A DNA stretch of 64,000 bases from Caulifigura coniformis (GTDB lineage Bacteria; Planctomycetota; Planctomycetia; Planctomycetales; Planctomycetaceae). Each line of letters opens with the position of its first letter. Within the stretch, counting starts at the first letter, position 1. The notes under the pieces were generated by a model. The model saw only the letters and a program-made list of their open reading frames with translations, made no database searches and had not been told where the DNA came from. The position numbers and the translations under genes are program-made. The stretch is taken from NCBI RefSeq assembly GCF_007745175.1, contig NZ_CP036271.1, positions 186,001-250,000 on the forward strand. Direction: 5' to 3'. This document shows, piece after piece, positions 18,000 to 27,831 of this stretch.

Positions 18000-18177
18000 G
18001 GGGTCTCCATCGACAGGTTGGGTCACGCTGTGAGAATACCCTTGGCGAGCGCAGAAAACAGGCCGTTCAAGGTTTGAAAAACGGTCCCTCTGGCCTGTCG
18101 TTTCTCCGTCCTGCTACAACACGCTGGCCTCGCCGGGGCGATGACCGGTGGCGCGGAACGACACATTGAGGATGCTG

Positions 18178-19059
18178 ATGGCCGTGGACGATGCGATTCG
18201 CAAGGCAGAAGTGCTGGTTGAGGCGCTGGCATGGATCCAGCAGTTTCGAGACCGCTATGTGGTGGTGAAACTGGGCGGAAGCACGCTCGACGACGTCGAC
18301 GATGTTCGCCGGTGCCTCGCCGACGTGGTGTTCATGGCGGCCGTCGGGATGCGCCCGATTCTCGTTCACGGCGGCGGCAAGAGCATCAACCGCGCGATGG
18401 AGCAGGCCGGGATCCAGCCGAAGTTCGTTCAGGGGCGCCGCTATACCGACGATGGAACGCTCGAGATCGTCTCGCGGGTGCTGGCCGACGACATCTGCGA
18501 ATTGCTCGTGGAAGAAGTTCGGGCCCTTGGCGGCAGTGCGGTAGCGCTCAACTTCCGGTCACAGAACGTGCTCATCGGCGAACGAACGACGCTGCCAGGC
18601 GCGGATGGAACGCAGATCGACCTGGGACGCGTCGGCGAAGTGGTGTCGGTGAATCGCGATGTCCTCGCGGCCACCTGTCGCAGCGGCACGATCCCCGTCA
18701 TCCCCTCGATCGCACTCGACAAAAAGGGGGGCAAGCTGAACGTCAACGCCGATACGGCCGCCGCCGCCGTGGCGCGATTCCTGCGGGCGGAGAAGCTGGT
18801 ATTCCTCAGCGACGTTCCCGGGATTTTCCGGGACCGCAAGAACCCGGCCACGCTCCTGTCGCACCTCAAATCGGAAGACTGCCGCGCCCTCATTGCCGAT
18901 GGCACGATCGACTCGGGCATGATCCCCAAGGTCGAGGCGTCGCTCGACGCGCTGAACGCCGGCGTCAAGAAGGTGCATATCATTGATGCGGGAGTGCCGC
19001 ATTCGCTGCTGCTCGAGGTTTACTCGAATACCGGCATCGGCACGGAAATCGTGCGTTGA
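18178..19059 (+). CDS. argB: Acetylglutamate kinase, 293 aa
   Basis: Catalyses ATP-dependent phosphorylation of N-acetylglutamate in arginine synthesis. Visible: YVVVKLGGSTLDD (Lys31), ILVHGGGKSINRAM (phosphate-binding glycine loop, residues 61-74), the GRRYTDDGTLEIV substrate segment, NVNADTAAAAVA and LVFLSDVPGIF. Start ATG 18178 has AGGA five bases upstream; a GTG ten codons earlier is possible. Twenty-one bases separate its stop from the mtnA start, so the two are co-transcribed. Confidence 0.95.
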   Translation: MAVDDAIRKAEVLVEALAWIQQFRDRYVVVKLGGSTLDDVDDVRRCLADVVFMAAVGMRPILVHGGGKSINRAMEQAGIQPKFVQGRRYTDDGTLEIVSRVLADDICELLVEEVRALGGSAVALNFRSQNVLIGERTTLPGADGTQIDLGRVGEVVSVNRDVLAATCRSGTIPVIPSIALDKKGGKLNVNADTAAAAVARFLRAEKLVFLSDVPGIFRDRKNPATLLSHLKSEDCRALIADGTIDSGMIPKVEASLDALNAGVKKVHIIDAGVPHSLLLEVYSNTGIGTEIVR

Positions 19060-19080
19060 GTCGTGATGGATGGTGGACGA

Positions 19081-20124
19081 ATGGCGGTTCGTGCGATTGA
19101 GTGGGTCGGCAACGAGACGGGACTCCTGCGTCTCCTGGATCAGACACGATTGCCGACGGAGATTGAGTTCGTCGACTGCCGGACCGTGCCACAGGTGATC
19201 GAGGCGATCAAGATGCTGCGGGTGCGCGGCGCGCCGGCGATCGGCGTTTCCGCCGCCTACGGAATCGTCCTGGCTGCGCACGCGGCGACGGGCGACGCGG
19301 AGTCGTTCCGCCAGTTGATGCGGGAAGCAGACGAAGCGCTCTTCGCCAGCCGGCCCACGGCGGTCAACCTGGGTTGGGCCCTCAAGGAGATGGGGCAGGT
19401 GATTCGCGATGTGGCGTCGCGTCCGCAGGAGGAGCGTCTCCGTGCCCTGCTGGACCGGGCCCGCGAGATCGAATCGGAAGACCAGGAGATGTGCATGGCG
19501 ATGGGCCGGCATGGCGGGCCGCTCCTCGACCACGCGAAGAACGTGCTGACCCACTGCAACGCCGGAGCCCTCGCGACGGCCGGAGAAGGAACGGCTCTCG
19601 CCGTGATCTTTGAAGGGGCCCGCAGAAACCCGGGGTTGCACGTGTACGCCGATGAAACGCGTCCCCTCTGGCAGGGAGCGCGGCTCACCGCCTGGGAACT
19701 CGTGCAGAACAACGTGCCGTGCACCGTCATCTGCGACAACATGGCCGCTTCGTTGATGAAGGGGCGACGGATCGACGCCGTCGTTGTCGGCGCGGATCGC
19801 ATCACGGCCAATGGCGACGTGGCGAACAAGATCGGCACGTATTCCGTCGCCGTCCTCGCGCGGTACCACGGCATCCCGTTCTACGTGGCGGCGCCGAGCA
19901 GCACGTTCGACTTCGAACTCGCCAGCGGCGACCTGATCCCGATCGAACAGCGCGCCGCCGGCGAAGTGGCCGAACCCTATGGAGTGCGACTCGCCCCGAA
20001 AGAGGCCGGGGTCTTCAATCCGGCCTTCGACGTCACGCCGGCCGAACTCGTCACGGGAATCGTCACGGAGAAGGGCGTCATCTCGCCGGTGAACGCGGAC
20101 GCGATCCGCGCGATGCTGCGATGA
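19081..20124 (+). CDS. mtnA: Methylthioribose-1-phosphate isomerase, 347 aa
   Basis: Converts methylthioribose-1-phosphate to methylthioribulose-1-phosphate in methionine salvage. MAVRAIEW and LLDQTRLP at the start, MLRVRGAPAIG, catalytic Cys159 in LTHCNAGALATAGEG, and Asp239 in VVGADRITANGD are all as in the isomerase rather than in eIF2B subunits. ATG 19081 (GGTGGA upstream) matches the family N-terminus better than GTG/ATG 19063/19066. It follows argB closely; no other salvage gene is in the window, so the rest of the pathway lies elsewhere. Confidence 0.93.
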   Translation: MAVRAIEWVGNETGLLRLLDQTRLPTEIEFVDCRTVPQVIEAIKMLRVRGAPAIGVSAAYGIVLAAHAATGDAESFRQLMREADEALFASRPTAVNLGWALKEMGQVIRDVASRPQEERLRALLDRAREIESEDQEMCMAMGRHGGPLLDHAKNVLTHCNAGALATAGEGTALAVIFEGARRNPGLHVYADETRPLWQGARLTAWELVQNNVPCTVICDNMAASLMKGRRIDAVVVGADRITANGDVANKIGTYSVAVLARYHGIPFYVAAPSSTFDFELASGDLIPIEQRAAGEVAEPYGVRLAPKEAGVFNPAFDVTPAELVTGIVTEKGVISPVNADAIRAMLR

Positions 20125-20250
20125 TCGGTTCGCAGCTGCTTGAGCGGCGCGGGAGAATGATTCGACACCCGGACGCGAAGAGGAGCGAGTTCAGTTCCCC
20201 GGCCTGTTAGCATGCAGCGTCGAGATCAACACGCGTGTGAGACTGTCTGA

Positions 20251-21684
20251 ATGCCCGTTCGCGAGACGAACCCGCTGTGTCGTGGATTCCGGCCCCTGTC
20301 GCGCACGCGGCGGGACATGCTCCGCCAGTCGGCTGCCGGTTTCGGCGCTGTCGCTCTCAGCGCGCTGCTCCACGAGCAGTCCTTCGGGGTGGACGGGATT
20401 CACGGGCTGCACCACCCGGCCAAGGCCAGGAGCGTCATCTTCCTCTACATGGACGGCGGCCCGTCGCAGGTCGACACATTTGATCCCAAGCCGTTCCTGA
20501 CGAAGTACGACGGACAGGATCCCGGGAAGCTTTTTAAGGTCGAGGCCACCCAATTCAACAACAACGGGACCGTCCTCGCCAGCCCCTGGAAGTTCCAGCA
20601 GTATGGCGAAAGTGGAATCCCCGTCAGCGACCTCTTCCCCCATGTGGCCCAATGCGTGGATGACCTGGCCGTCGTCCGCTCGATGGTCTCCGAGTTTCCC
20701 GAACACACGTTCGCCAACTACTTCCTGCACACGGGCAGCGGGATTCAGGGGCGGCCTTCGATGGGCGCCTGGACGACTTACGGACTTGGAAGCGCCTCGG
20801 ACAATCTTCCCGGTTTCGTCGTCGTCAACGGCGGGCTGATCCCTCCTGGCGGCCTCGACTGCTTCGGCAACGGCTTCCTGCCTGCCAGTTACCAGGGCTC
20901 CGTCTTCAAGCCGTCGGGGACGGCCGTCGCCAACATCGAACGCCGCGAGCCGACCGCCCAGGCGCAGCGGCGCAAGCTCGACCTCATCAACCAGCTCGAC
21001 GCGGTCTCCATCCAGCAGTACGGCGACCACGAAGCGCTCGACTCGGCCATCCGGAACTACGAGCTCGCCTACGAGATGCAGATGGCCGTGCCGGAACTGA
21101 TGGACCTCGCCCAGGAACCGAAGCACATCCGCGACCTGTACGGGCTGGATGCCGAGTTCAACCACACACGCACCTTCGCGGCCGAATGCCTGCTGGCCCG
21201 CCGGCTCGTCGAACGCGGAGTGAGGTTCGTCGAACTCACCTGCCCCCACGCCGCAGGCGACCGCTGGGACCAGCACAAGGAACTGGTCAAGGAGCACGGC
21301 CGGAATGCGCTCGCCGTTGATCAGCCGATCGCGGCGCTCCTGACCGATCTCAAGCAGCGGGGCATGCTCGACGAGACGCTGGTCGTCTGGGCGGGCGAGT
21401 TCGGACGAACTCCGTTTGCCCAGGGCAAGGACGGCCGCGACCACAACCAGTATGGCTTCTCGATCTGGCTGGCCGGCGGCGGAATCAAAGGGGGAACTAT
21501 CTACGGTTCGACCGATGAATGGGGCTACAAGGCGATCGAAGGCCGGACCGAAATCCACGACCTCCACGCCACGATGCTGCACCTGCTCGGCGTCGATCAC
21601 ACGAAGTCGACGTTCCGCTTCGGCGGCCGCGATATGCGGCTGACCGATGTGAAAGGCCACATCGTGCGGGACATCCTCGCCTGA
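20251..21684 (+). CDS. Tat-exported DUF1501 protein, 477 aa
   Basis: N-terminal SRTRRDMLRQSAAG plus a hydrophobic stretch is a twin-arginine-type export signal. The DUF1501 hallmarks, alkaline-phosphatase-superfamily-like, are visible: SVIFLYMDGGPSQVDTFDPK, RSMVSEFPEHTFANYFLHTG, AAECLLARRLVERGVRFVEL, VWAGEFGRTPF and HDLHATMLHLLGVDH. Proteins like this are very numerous in planctomycetes and usually sit beside DUF1549/1553 genes; here no such partner is adjacent, unlike the copy at 44751-46031. Its substrate is not known. The next gene is convergent, four bases away. Confidence 0.9.
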   Translation: MPVRETNPLCRGFRPLSRTRRDMLRQSAAGFGAVALSALLHEQSFGVDGIHGLHHPAKARSVIFLYMDGGPSQVDTFDPKPFLTKYDGQDPGKLFKVEATQFNNNGTVLASPWKFQQYGESGIPVSDLFPHVAQCVDDLAVVRSMVSEFPEHTFANYFLHTGSGIQGRPSMGAWTTYGLGSASDNLPGFVVVNGGLIPPGGLDCFGNGFLPASYQGSVFKPSGTAVANIERREPTAQAQRRKLDLINQLDAVSIQQYGDHEALDSAIRNYELAYEMQMAVPELMDLAQEPKHIRDLYGLDAEFNHTRTFAAECLLARRLVERGVRFVELTCPHAAGDRWDQHKELVKEHGRNALAVDQPIAALLTDLKQRGMLDETLVVWAGEFGRTPFAQGKDGRDHNQYGFSIWLAGGGIKGGTIYGSTDEWGYKAIEGRTEIHDLHATMLHLLGVDHTKSTFRFGGRDMRLTDVKGHIVRDILA

Positions 21685-21688
21685 ACGA

Positions 21689-24600
21689 TTACTCCAGGCG
21701 CTGCATGTACTTCTCGAACAGCCGGGTCTGCTTGCTCGTCGGCTCGTAGGGCATCCCCGCCACGAACACGCCTTTGATCTGGGTCGTGGGCTGCAGCGGA
21801 TTGCCGTCCGTGATGACCAGGTCGGCCAGCTTCCCTTTGGTGATGGAACCGGTCTGGTCGCCAAGTCCCAGGATCTTCGCCGTGCTGAGCGTCACTCCCT
21901 TCAGTGCTTCCTCTTCCGGTAGCCCGTACGCGACAGCAATGCCCGCTTCAAACGCGACGTTCCGGCTGTTGGTCGGCTGATCGGATCGGAAGCAGAACTC
22001 GACGCCCGCCTCGTGCAGCCGTCCGGCATTCGCGTAGGTCGCGTCGAACGGATCAAAGCTGTCGACGGGCACGCGCATCGTGCGTCCGAGAATGCAGGGG
22101 ACCTTTCGTTCCGCCAGCACGTCGGCCATTTTCCAGGCGTCGCTCGCGCCGGTGAGGATCACTTTGACATCCTGCTCGGCGGCGAAATTGAGGGCCTGAG
22201 CCATGTGCTTGCGGGTGTTGGCTTCGATCAGCAGCGGCCGCTCTTTCTTCAGACAGGGACGCATCGCCTCGTAGCGCGGGTCCATCACGATGGGCGTCGC
22301 CGATCGCTCGCCGGATTTCGCCGCCGTTTCGTCCCGCGTGCGGGCCGCGTCATACAGCTTCGCCTCGGCGAAGAAGTCCGAAATGTCTTCGACCGATTTC
22401 GAATCGTCGGGCCAGTTCAGTCTCAGGCCCGCGTAGTAGTTGCGAACCATCTTCTCGGCCGTCCATCCACCAGTCTGCACGAGCGACGCGTGTCCGCATA
22501 CGAGTCCGCCGACGGGCTGTACGAGCGCCATTGTGACGCCTCCGGCGCGATTCACCGGGATCAGTTCGGATTCGGCGTTCACGCTGATCCCCGCCCGGAG
22601 GTCCGGCTGCAGCCGGCCGATCTCGGCTGCGTCGACCGTCTCGACGACTTTGGCCACTTCCGAGAGACCCAGCGTCGTGCCGGCATCGATCAGACCGGGA
22701 TAGACATGGAGCCCGGCCGCATCAATCAGGCCGGCGTTCTCAGGAATCGTGACGTCTTTCCCCACGGCGGCGATCCGGTCGCCATCGATCAGGACGACGC
22801 CCTCCGAGATGGCCGGTCCGTCAACGGGGTGGATCGTCGCGCCGGTGATCGCGTACAGCCCTGGCTTTCCTGCGGGCAAGTCAAACTTTCTGGCCCGCAC
22901 GTCTTTCTTTGCCAACCCCATCCCGGGCTTCGCCGGACCGCGGGCCGCGGCCGCAGGAGACATCGCCGACGGCTGCTTCGCCCGCTGAAAGACGACGTTG
23001 CCTTCGATGACCGTCATCTCGCAGCGCGTGAAGCCGTTGAAGGGATGGCCGTTGAAGATCGCGAGATCCGCATCCTTGCCGACTTCGAGCGAGCCGACTC
23101 GGTCGAAGATCCCAAGCTCCTTCGCCGCATTCACCGTGACCATCCGCAGCGCATCCTGCCACGGCATGTTGCCGTAGCGAAGCGATTTTGCGGCCTCGAG
23201 ATTCATGTGCCGCATCAGCTCGGCATCATCGCTCTTGATCACCGTGTTGATGCCGGCCTTGTTCAGGACGGTCGTGTTGTAGGGAACGGCGTCATATGCC
23301 TCGATCTTGTAGGCCCACCAGTCGGAGAATGTGCTGCAGCTGGCGCCGTGGGCGGCGATTTCGGGAGCGATCTTGTAACCCTCGAGCACGTGCTGCAGCG
23401 ATCGCACGCGGACGCCGACTTCCTCCGCGGCGCGGAGCAGCATCAGGATTTCGTCAGCCCGGTAGCAGTGGCTGTGGATGAAGTTCTCGCCGCTGACGAT
23501 CGCCGCCAGCGTTTCCAGACGCAGGTCCCGACGCGGCGGGAGCAGGTCGTCCGCCTTGTCGCCGGCCGCCTTCCGGGCCTCTTCAAAGTGCATCCATTCC
23601 CGCCGGTAGTCGAGCCCTTCGTAGAACGCACGTTTGATCGTCGCCTCGACGCCGAGCCGCGTATTCGGGAACCGGCCGGTGCGGAACTTCACGTTCTCAC
23701 CCAGGGCGAACTTCACGCCCGGAGGGACATCCGGCATGAGATGGTTCTTTGCCGATTCACCGACCTTCAGCTTGACGATCGCATGCTGGCCTCCGATGGA
23801 GTTGGCCGAACCGTGCAGCAGGCGCACAGTCGTCAGTCCCCCTGCCAGGGCGCGGTATTCATTCGGGTCGTCGCTCTGGAGGACATCCCCGACGCGCACT
23901 TCGCAGGTGATCGATTCGGACGACTCGTTGATCCCGCTGGTATTGCCTCGAAGCATGATGTGGCTGTGGGTGTCGATCATTCCGGGCATCACCCACAGGC
24001 CGGCCAGATCGATCACGTCCATCCCCTCGTCGGGAGTCACGTCTTTCCCGATCGCCGCGATCTTCCCGCCGCGCACAATGATGGACGAGTTCTTGAGGAC
24101 CTCGCCTGTGCCGGTGATGATCGTGCCGCCCTTGAGGAACAGGTTCCCCGTCGGCTTCACATGTCGCTGGCGACGATCGGCCGGAGTTTCGGTCGGAAGG
24201 TCGATGTTGGGCTCTGGCTTCGCGGTCTTTTCGGAGTCATCGTCGAGCGCGAGTTTGACAGGCGGCTTCTCGTCCGTTTTCTTTGGGTCGGAATTCTCAA
24301 CAGCCGTCGACGGCTTCTTCGTGGCCGACCATCTGGCCGGCGCTCCAAAGGGCGACTCCAGAGTTCCCTCCAGTTTCGGCTCATCCTTCGAACCGGTCTG
24401 TTTTCCGGCGAACTTCAGTTCGATCTGCTTCGAGCCTGCACCGATCTCCACCCGGAACTTCACGTTCTGGCCGGCGAGGGAACCGCCGAGGACCCGCCCT
24501 GAACCGGTCGGGCTGGTGAACTCGCCTTCGAAACGGGAGCCGCTCGACTTGAGCGAAAGCGTCCCTTCGGTCGTGGTCATCTCGCCTGCAGCGATGGCCA

Positions 24601-26185
24601 GTTTCCATTCGCCCGCCAGAGCGCTCGCATCGGCAGGCAGGTCATCGACCTTGTCGCCGGCCGGCGCGTCTTCTTTCCTGGAATCGTCCTTCGCATATTC
24701 GAACAGGTAGCCGTCTGCGATGACGTAACGGACCTTCGTCCCCTCCTGCTCCAAGGGCTTCGACAGCACGACGACGTTGCCCCAGCGTCCCTTCTCGAGC
24801 GTCCCGGCGCGTTCACCCAGCCCCAGGATCGCCGCGGCATTCGTCGTCAGGCCGGCGAGGGCGTCCTCTTTTGAAAGGCCTTCCTTGATCGCCTTCCGCA
24901 GGTTGGAGAACAGCTCGCCCTCTTTCAGGTTCTTCGAACTGAAAGCAAACGGAACCTTCGCGGAAGCGATCTTCGCCGGCCCGCTGACCCGCAGCGTCCA
25001 TTCGGCCTGCCGCGATTCGCGGACTCGCTGCGGGGCGGCAAACTCGTCGGCGAGTTTTCCAGCCTCCGGCTTCTTGAGCTTGTTCTTCTTCTCGATCTCC
25101 TCGGGCGAATCGCCGAAGTCGATCTCGAAGACGACCGGCGCTCCCGCCTCCCTGATCCGCTCGACGCGGTCGGCGGCAGAATGTCCGCCCCAGAGCACCG
25201 GCTTGAACTGGAACTCGGCTGCGAAATCGAGGGCCCGGTCGATCCGATCGGCCGACTCCGCCCGGAACAGCGCCCTGGTGCGACCTTCCAGCAGATCGTT
25301 GATCGCGTCCAGGACGTCATCCTGTGGCGGACGGGCAACCCCCTCGACCCCCTTCGCGTACAGCGCCTGGTGCTTGCGAGAGCGCTCGGCGTCGAGCATG
25401 GCCTGGCGCAGGTGGGCGAACACACCGAGCCCAACGGTCGGATAGGCGTAGCCCTCTTCCTGCGACGCCGTCCGCCGTGACGACGATTCGGGCGCCGACG
25501 AACGGGGCGGGGGACTCATATCGAGCGACTGAAACCGGGTCGCCGGCAGCAGCGACTCCCGTGGAGGGGCACCGCTGAGTGCCACGACGCAGCCTTCACC
25601 TGCCAGGATCGGCTCCGCGCGAATCGCATGGGCCGTCGTGAAGCCCAATTTGCGCAACGACTCGGCCGACGACGAAACCGTCAGCTGCGTGGCCACCTGA
25701 AATTCCGGAGTGATTCCCCGGCGATTGTCTTCCGGCATCCCGGCGAAGGCGAATCGCCCCGATTCCGGGGAGCGGCGCTTCTGCGGCTGCGGCCCATTCT
25801 CCCGATTCCAAAGATCATCCCGCGCCGCATCAATGAACCCGGCGTAGACGACCGATCCCTTTCCGTCGATCACCCGGGCATCGGCCGGAGGGGCCACGTC
25901 TTTCCCGACCGATTCGATCAGGCCTCGTCGGATGACGACGGTCGCCGAGTCGAGTTCCTCACCCGGCTCGATGACGACTCGGGCATCCCGGATGGCGATG
26001 CAGTCGACCTGGAAGCCGGCCGCGCGTTGCGTCGGTCCGGCGGCCTGGGGAACGGTACCGCCTGGCAGGAGGGCCAGAACCAGGGCCAGGATCGGCAGTG
26101 CCTGCCGCAGTCGGGAGGCAGGCAGAATTCGGTCGAAAGCGGCTAAAGAAGCGCCAGGACCACGAAATTCGTTCACTCGTCGCAT
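21689..26185 (-). CDS. Giant secreted protein with three amidohydrolase-like domains, 1498 aa
   Basis: ATG 26185 is the start: longer openings would run into the divergent gene's promoter, and from here a hydrophobic export segment follows (residues about 28-43). Domain 1 (about 55-480) starts FQVDCIAIRDARVVIEPGEE and ends in an AILGLGERAG region. Residues about 505-620 are an unrelated beta domain starting ALAGEWKLAIAAGEM. Domain 2 (about 680-1095) starts KGGTIITGTGEVL and has the HxH metal motif DTHSHI near 738, plus FIHSHCYRADE and SDDAEL. Domain 3 (about 1110-1490) starts TGATIHPVDG. Domains 1 and 3 have lost the HxH (FIDAARDDL and LIDAGTTLGL). Only domain 2 is likely to be catalytic. Confidence 0.85.
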   Translation of the reverse strand: MRRVNEFRGPGASLAAFDRILPASRLRQALPILALVLALLPGGTVPQAAGPTQRAAGFQVDCIAIRDARVVIEPGEELDSATVVIRRGLIESVGKDVAPPADARVIDGKGSVVYAGFIDAARDDLWNRENGPQPQKRRSPESGRFAFAGMPEDNRRGITPEFQVATQLTVSSSAESLRKLGFTTAHAIRAEPILAGEGCVVALSGAPPRESLLPATRFQSLDMSPPPRSSAPESSSRRTASQEEGYAYPTVGLGVFAHLRQAMLDAERSRKHQALYAKGVEGVARPPQDDVLDAINDLLEGRTRALFRAESADRIDRALDFAAEFQFKPVLWGGHSAADRVERIREAGAPVVFEIDFGDSPEEIEKKNKLKKPEAGKLADEFAAPQRVRESRQAEWTLRVSGPAKIASAKVPFAFSSKNLKEGELFSNLRKAIKEGLSKEDALAGLTTNAAAILGLGERAGTLEKGRWGNVVVLSKPLEQEGTKVRYVIADGYLFEYAKDDSRKEDAPAGDKVDDLPADASALAGEWKLAIAAGEMTTTEGTLSLKSSGSRFEGEFTSPTGSGRVLGGSLAGQNVKFRVEIGAGSKQIELKFAGKQTGSKDEPKLEGTLESPFGAPARWSATKKPSTAVENSDPKKTDEKPPVKLALDDDSEKTAKPEPNIDLPTETPADRRQRHVKPTGNLFLKGGTIITGTGEVLKNSSIIVRGGKIAAIGKDVTPDEGMDVIDLAGLWVMPGMIDTHSHIMLRGNTSGINESSESITCEVRVGDVLQSDDPNEYRALAGGLTTVRLLHGSANSIGGQHAIVKLKVGESAKNHLMPDVPPGVKFALGENVKFRTGRFPNTRLGVEATIKRAFYEGLDYRREWMHFEEARKAAGDKADDLLPPRRDLRLETLAAIVSGENFIHSHCYRADEILMLLRAAEEVGVRVRSLQHVLEGYKIAPEIAAHGASCSTFSDWWAYKIEAYDAVPYNTTVLNKAGINTVIKSDDAELMRHMNLEAAKSLRYGNMPWQDALRMVTVNAAKELGIFDRVGSLEVGKDADLAIFNGHPFNGFTRCEMTVIEGNVVFQRAKQPSAMSPAAAARGPAKPGMGLAKKDVRARKFDLPAGKPGLYAITGATIHPVDGPAISEGVVLIDGDRIAAVGKDVTIPENAGLIDAAGLHVYPGLIDAGTTLGLSEVAKVVETVDAAEIGRLQPDLRAGISVNAESELIPVNRAGGVTMALVQPVGGLVCGHASLVQTGGWTAEKMVRNYYAGLRLNWPDDSKSVEDISDFFAEAKLYDAARTRDETAAKSGERSATPIVMDPRYEAMRPCLKKERPLLIEANTRKHMAQALNFAAEQDVKVILTGASDAWKMADVLAERKVPCILGRTMRVPVDSFDPFDATYANAGRLHEAGVEFCFRSDQPTNSRNVAFEAGIAVAYGLPEEEALKGVTLSTAKILGLGDQTGSITKGKLADLVITDGNPLQPTTQIKGVFVAGMPYEPTSKQTRLFEKYMQRLE

Positions 26186-26372
26186 GCAAATTACCCAGAT
26201 TAAGGCCGGGGCGACTCTAACAGCCGAAATGACGAGCGGCCACAACGGTTTATCAGGAACGCCAGCCGAAAACCGCCGTTGCGGCTCTTTTTTCAGGCGG
26301 CGTATAAGCCCGGACGGTATCCCCGTCGCGACTTGCGACGTTTCGTCCGATTTGCCCCCGGCCTGATCCTTC

Positions 26373-27602
26373 ATGGTTCGCCTGTTCGTCATGACGCTCA
26401 TTCCAGCAGCCCTGATGGGCTGCGGAGGGCGGTCGTACAAGGTGGACCACCCCGTGGTCGGACCGGCTCCGCCGCGCATTTCGGCGAGCCGCGCGATGGC
26501 GATGGCGGACGAAGATCCACAGGCCCGCGGACAGTCGGACCACGTCCAGCTCGTCTCGACCAGTTCCGACAGGACGAAGCCGTTCGAAATGACCGACGTC
26601 ATTGCGACGGTGAACGGCAAGCCGATCCTCGTCGCGTCCGTCCTCGGCCCCTCCCGGGCGCAGGTCGAAACCATCCGCAAGAAGGTTCCGCCGGCGCAGT
26701 TCCGCCAGATCCAGGAACAGACGCTCCGCGAGCAGCTCCCGACTCACGTGGAGCAGGCGATGATGGTCGCCGTCATGGAAACCAAGCTGAACGCCGACCA
26801 GACCAAGGCGGTCAACAGCCAGATCGACATGCTCTTCGAGAAACAGCTCGAAGACATGCGGTCCGGAATGGAAAAGCGACTCGGACGTCCCTGCTCGATC
26901 GCCGACCTCGAGGCCGACATCCAGGGCCAGGGCATGACCATTTCCGTCATGCGGAAAATGTTCGGCGACAAGGCCCTGGCCCAGCAATACATCATGGGCA
27001 AGCTCGAGAAGGCCGAGCCGATCAGTCGGCCCGAACTGCTGGCCGCCTACCGCGAACGCGTCCAGGAATTCAGTGAAGCCCCTGCCGTCAAATGGCAGCA
27101 GATTCAGGTCTCCTACAAGAACTTCGACGACGAAGCCCAGGCCCGCCGGCATGCCCAGGCGGCCCTCACCGAGCTTCGTCAGGGCGTCCCGTTCAAGGAC
27201 GTCGCCGGCAAGTACTCGGACGGTCCCGACGCCGCCAACGGCGGAAACTGGGACTGGACCCAGTATGAAAGCGTCCTCAACGAGCTGCGCGACCCGCTGT
27301 CGAAGCTCCCTCCCAGGACACCCAGTGAAATCATCGCGACGCCCGTCGGCCTGCAGATTGTGCAGGTGGTCGAGCGACGCGAGTTGACGACGAAGCCCTT
27401 CCAGGAAGTCCAGGAGCAGCTTCGCGAGGAGATTGCTGATACGCGCCACAAGGCACGCATCAAGTCGATCCTTGAAGAGCTTCGAAAGGAATGCGTCGTC
27501 ACGACGATTTTCGATGAAGCGGACCCCTCTGATCCGGCAACTCCCGCCGCTCCCGGAGCCGCTCCACAGGCATTTCCCACGAATTCCCCGGAAGGGGGTT
27601 GA
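26373..27602 (+). CDS. Parvulin-type (PpiC/SurA-like) peptidyl-prolyl isomerase lipoprotein, 409 aa
   Basis: Lipoprotein signal MVRLFVMTLIPAALMGCGG with a lipobox ending at Cys17. A helical chaperone-like region (residues about 80-230) precedes a parvulin domain (about 235-345) with VKWQQIQVSYKNFDD, ARRHAQAALTELRQGVPF, YSDGPDAANGGNWDW and TPVGLQIVQVVERRE. Such lipoproteins help fold outer-membrane proteins. Its position 229 bases ahead of the secretin gene suggests that role here. The C-terminus is Pro/Ala-rich. A palindromic hairpin overlaps the stop. Confidence 0.88.
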   Translation: MVRLFVMTLIPAALMGCGGRSYKVDHPVVGPAPPRISASRAMAMADEDPQARGQSDHVQLVSTSSDRTKPFEMTDVIATVNGKPILVASVLGPSRAQVETIRKKVPPAQFRQIQEQTLREQLPTHVEQAMMVAVMETKLNADQTKAVNSQIDMLFEKQLEDMRSGMEKRLGRPCSIADLEADIQGQGMTISVMRKMFGDKALAQQYIMGKLEKAEPISRPELLAAYRERVQEFSEAPAVKWQQIQVSYKNFDDEAQARRHAQAALTELRQGVPFKDVAGKYSDGPDAANGGNWDWTQYESVLNELRDPLSKLPPRTPSEIIATPVGLQIVQVVERRELTTKPFQEVQEQLREEIADTRHKARIKSILEELRKECVVTTIFDEADPSDPATPAAPGAAPQAFPTNSPEGG

Positions 27603-27622
27603 CCGTGTTTCGCACGGTTCAA
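27599..27622 (+). terminator. Hairpin overlapping the stop of the parvulin gene
   Basis: TTGACCGTG pairs with CACGGTTCAA around a TTTCG loop. There is no T-run, so it may slow or protect the transcript end rather than terminate alone. A second stem, CTGGCG (27637-27642) / CGCCAG (27649-27654), follows. Confidence 0.45.
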
Positions 27623-27831
27623 TAACTACGCCCCTCCTGGCGTTCCCTCGCCAGATCATGTCCCCCCTTTTCGCGGATTGAAGAGTTGTCCGGTTGCTTC
27701 AGCAGGTGTTCCCCACGCCTGCCGGAGACCAATGGGCCGGCAACAGGCGGAAGCGTTCGCAACCGCTTTTCGATCCACATCTCCCAAGTCACTTCACGTC
27801 ACCTCAGCCCCCTCGAGTGGTGATTTCAGTC

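Noticed and set aside
22013-24502. 829-codon plus-strand opening in the triple amidohydrolase
   Set aside because: Shadow of the opposite strand; the HxH and strand-loop motifs are only on the minus strand.
26262-26296. Small CCGC/GCGG hairpin with T6 upstream of the parvulin gene
   Set aside because: The stem is only 4-5 bp and there is no plus-strand gene before it; a leader attenuator cannot be ruled out but is not supported.
26186-26680. N-terminal extension of the amidohydrolase frame
   Set aside because: It overlaps the divergent parvulin gene and lacks any signal; ATG 26185 gives a clear export segment.
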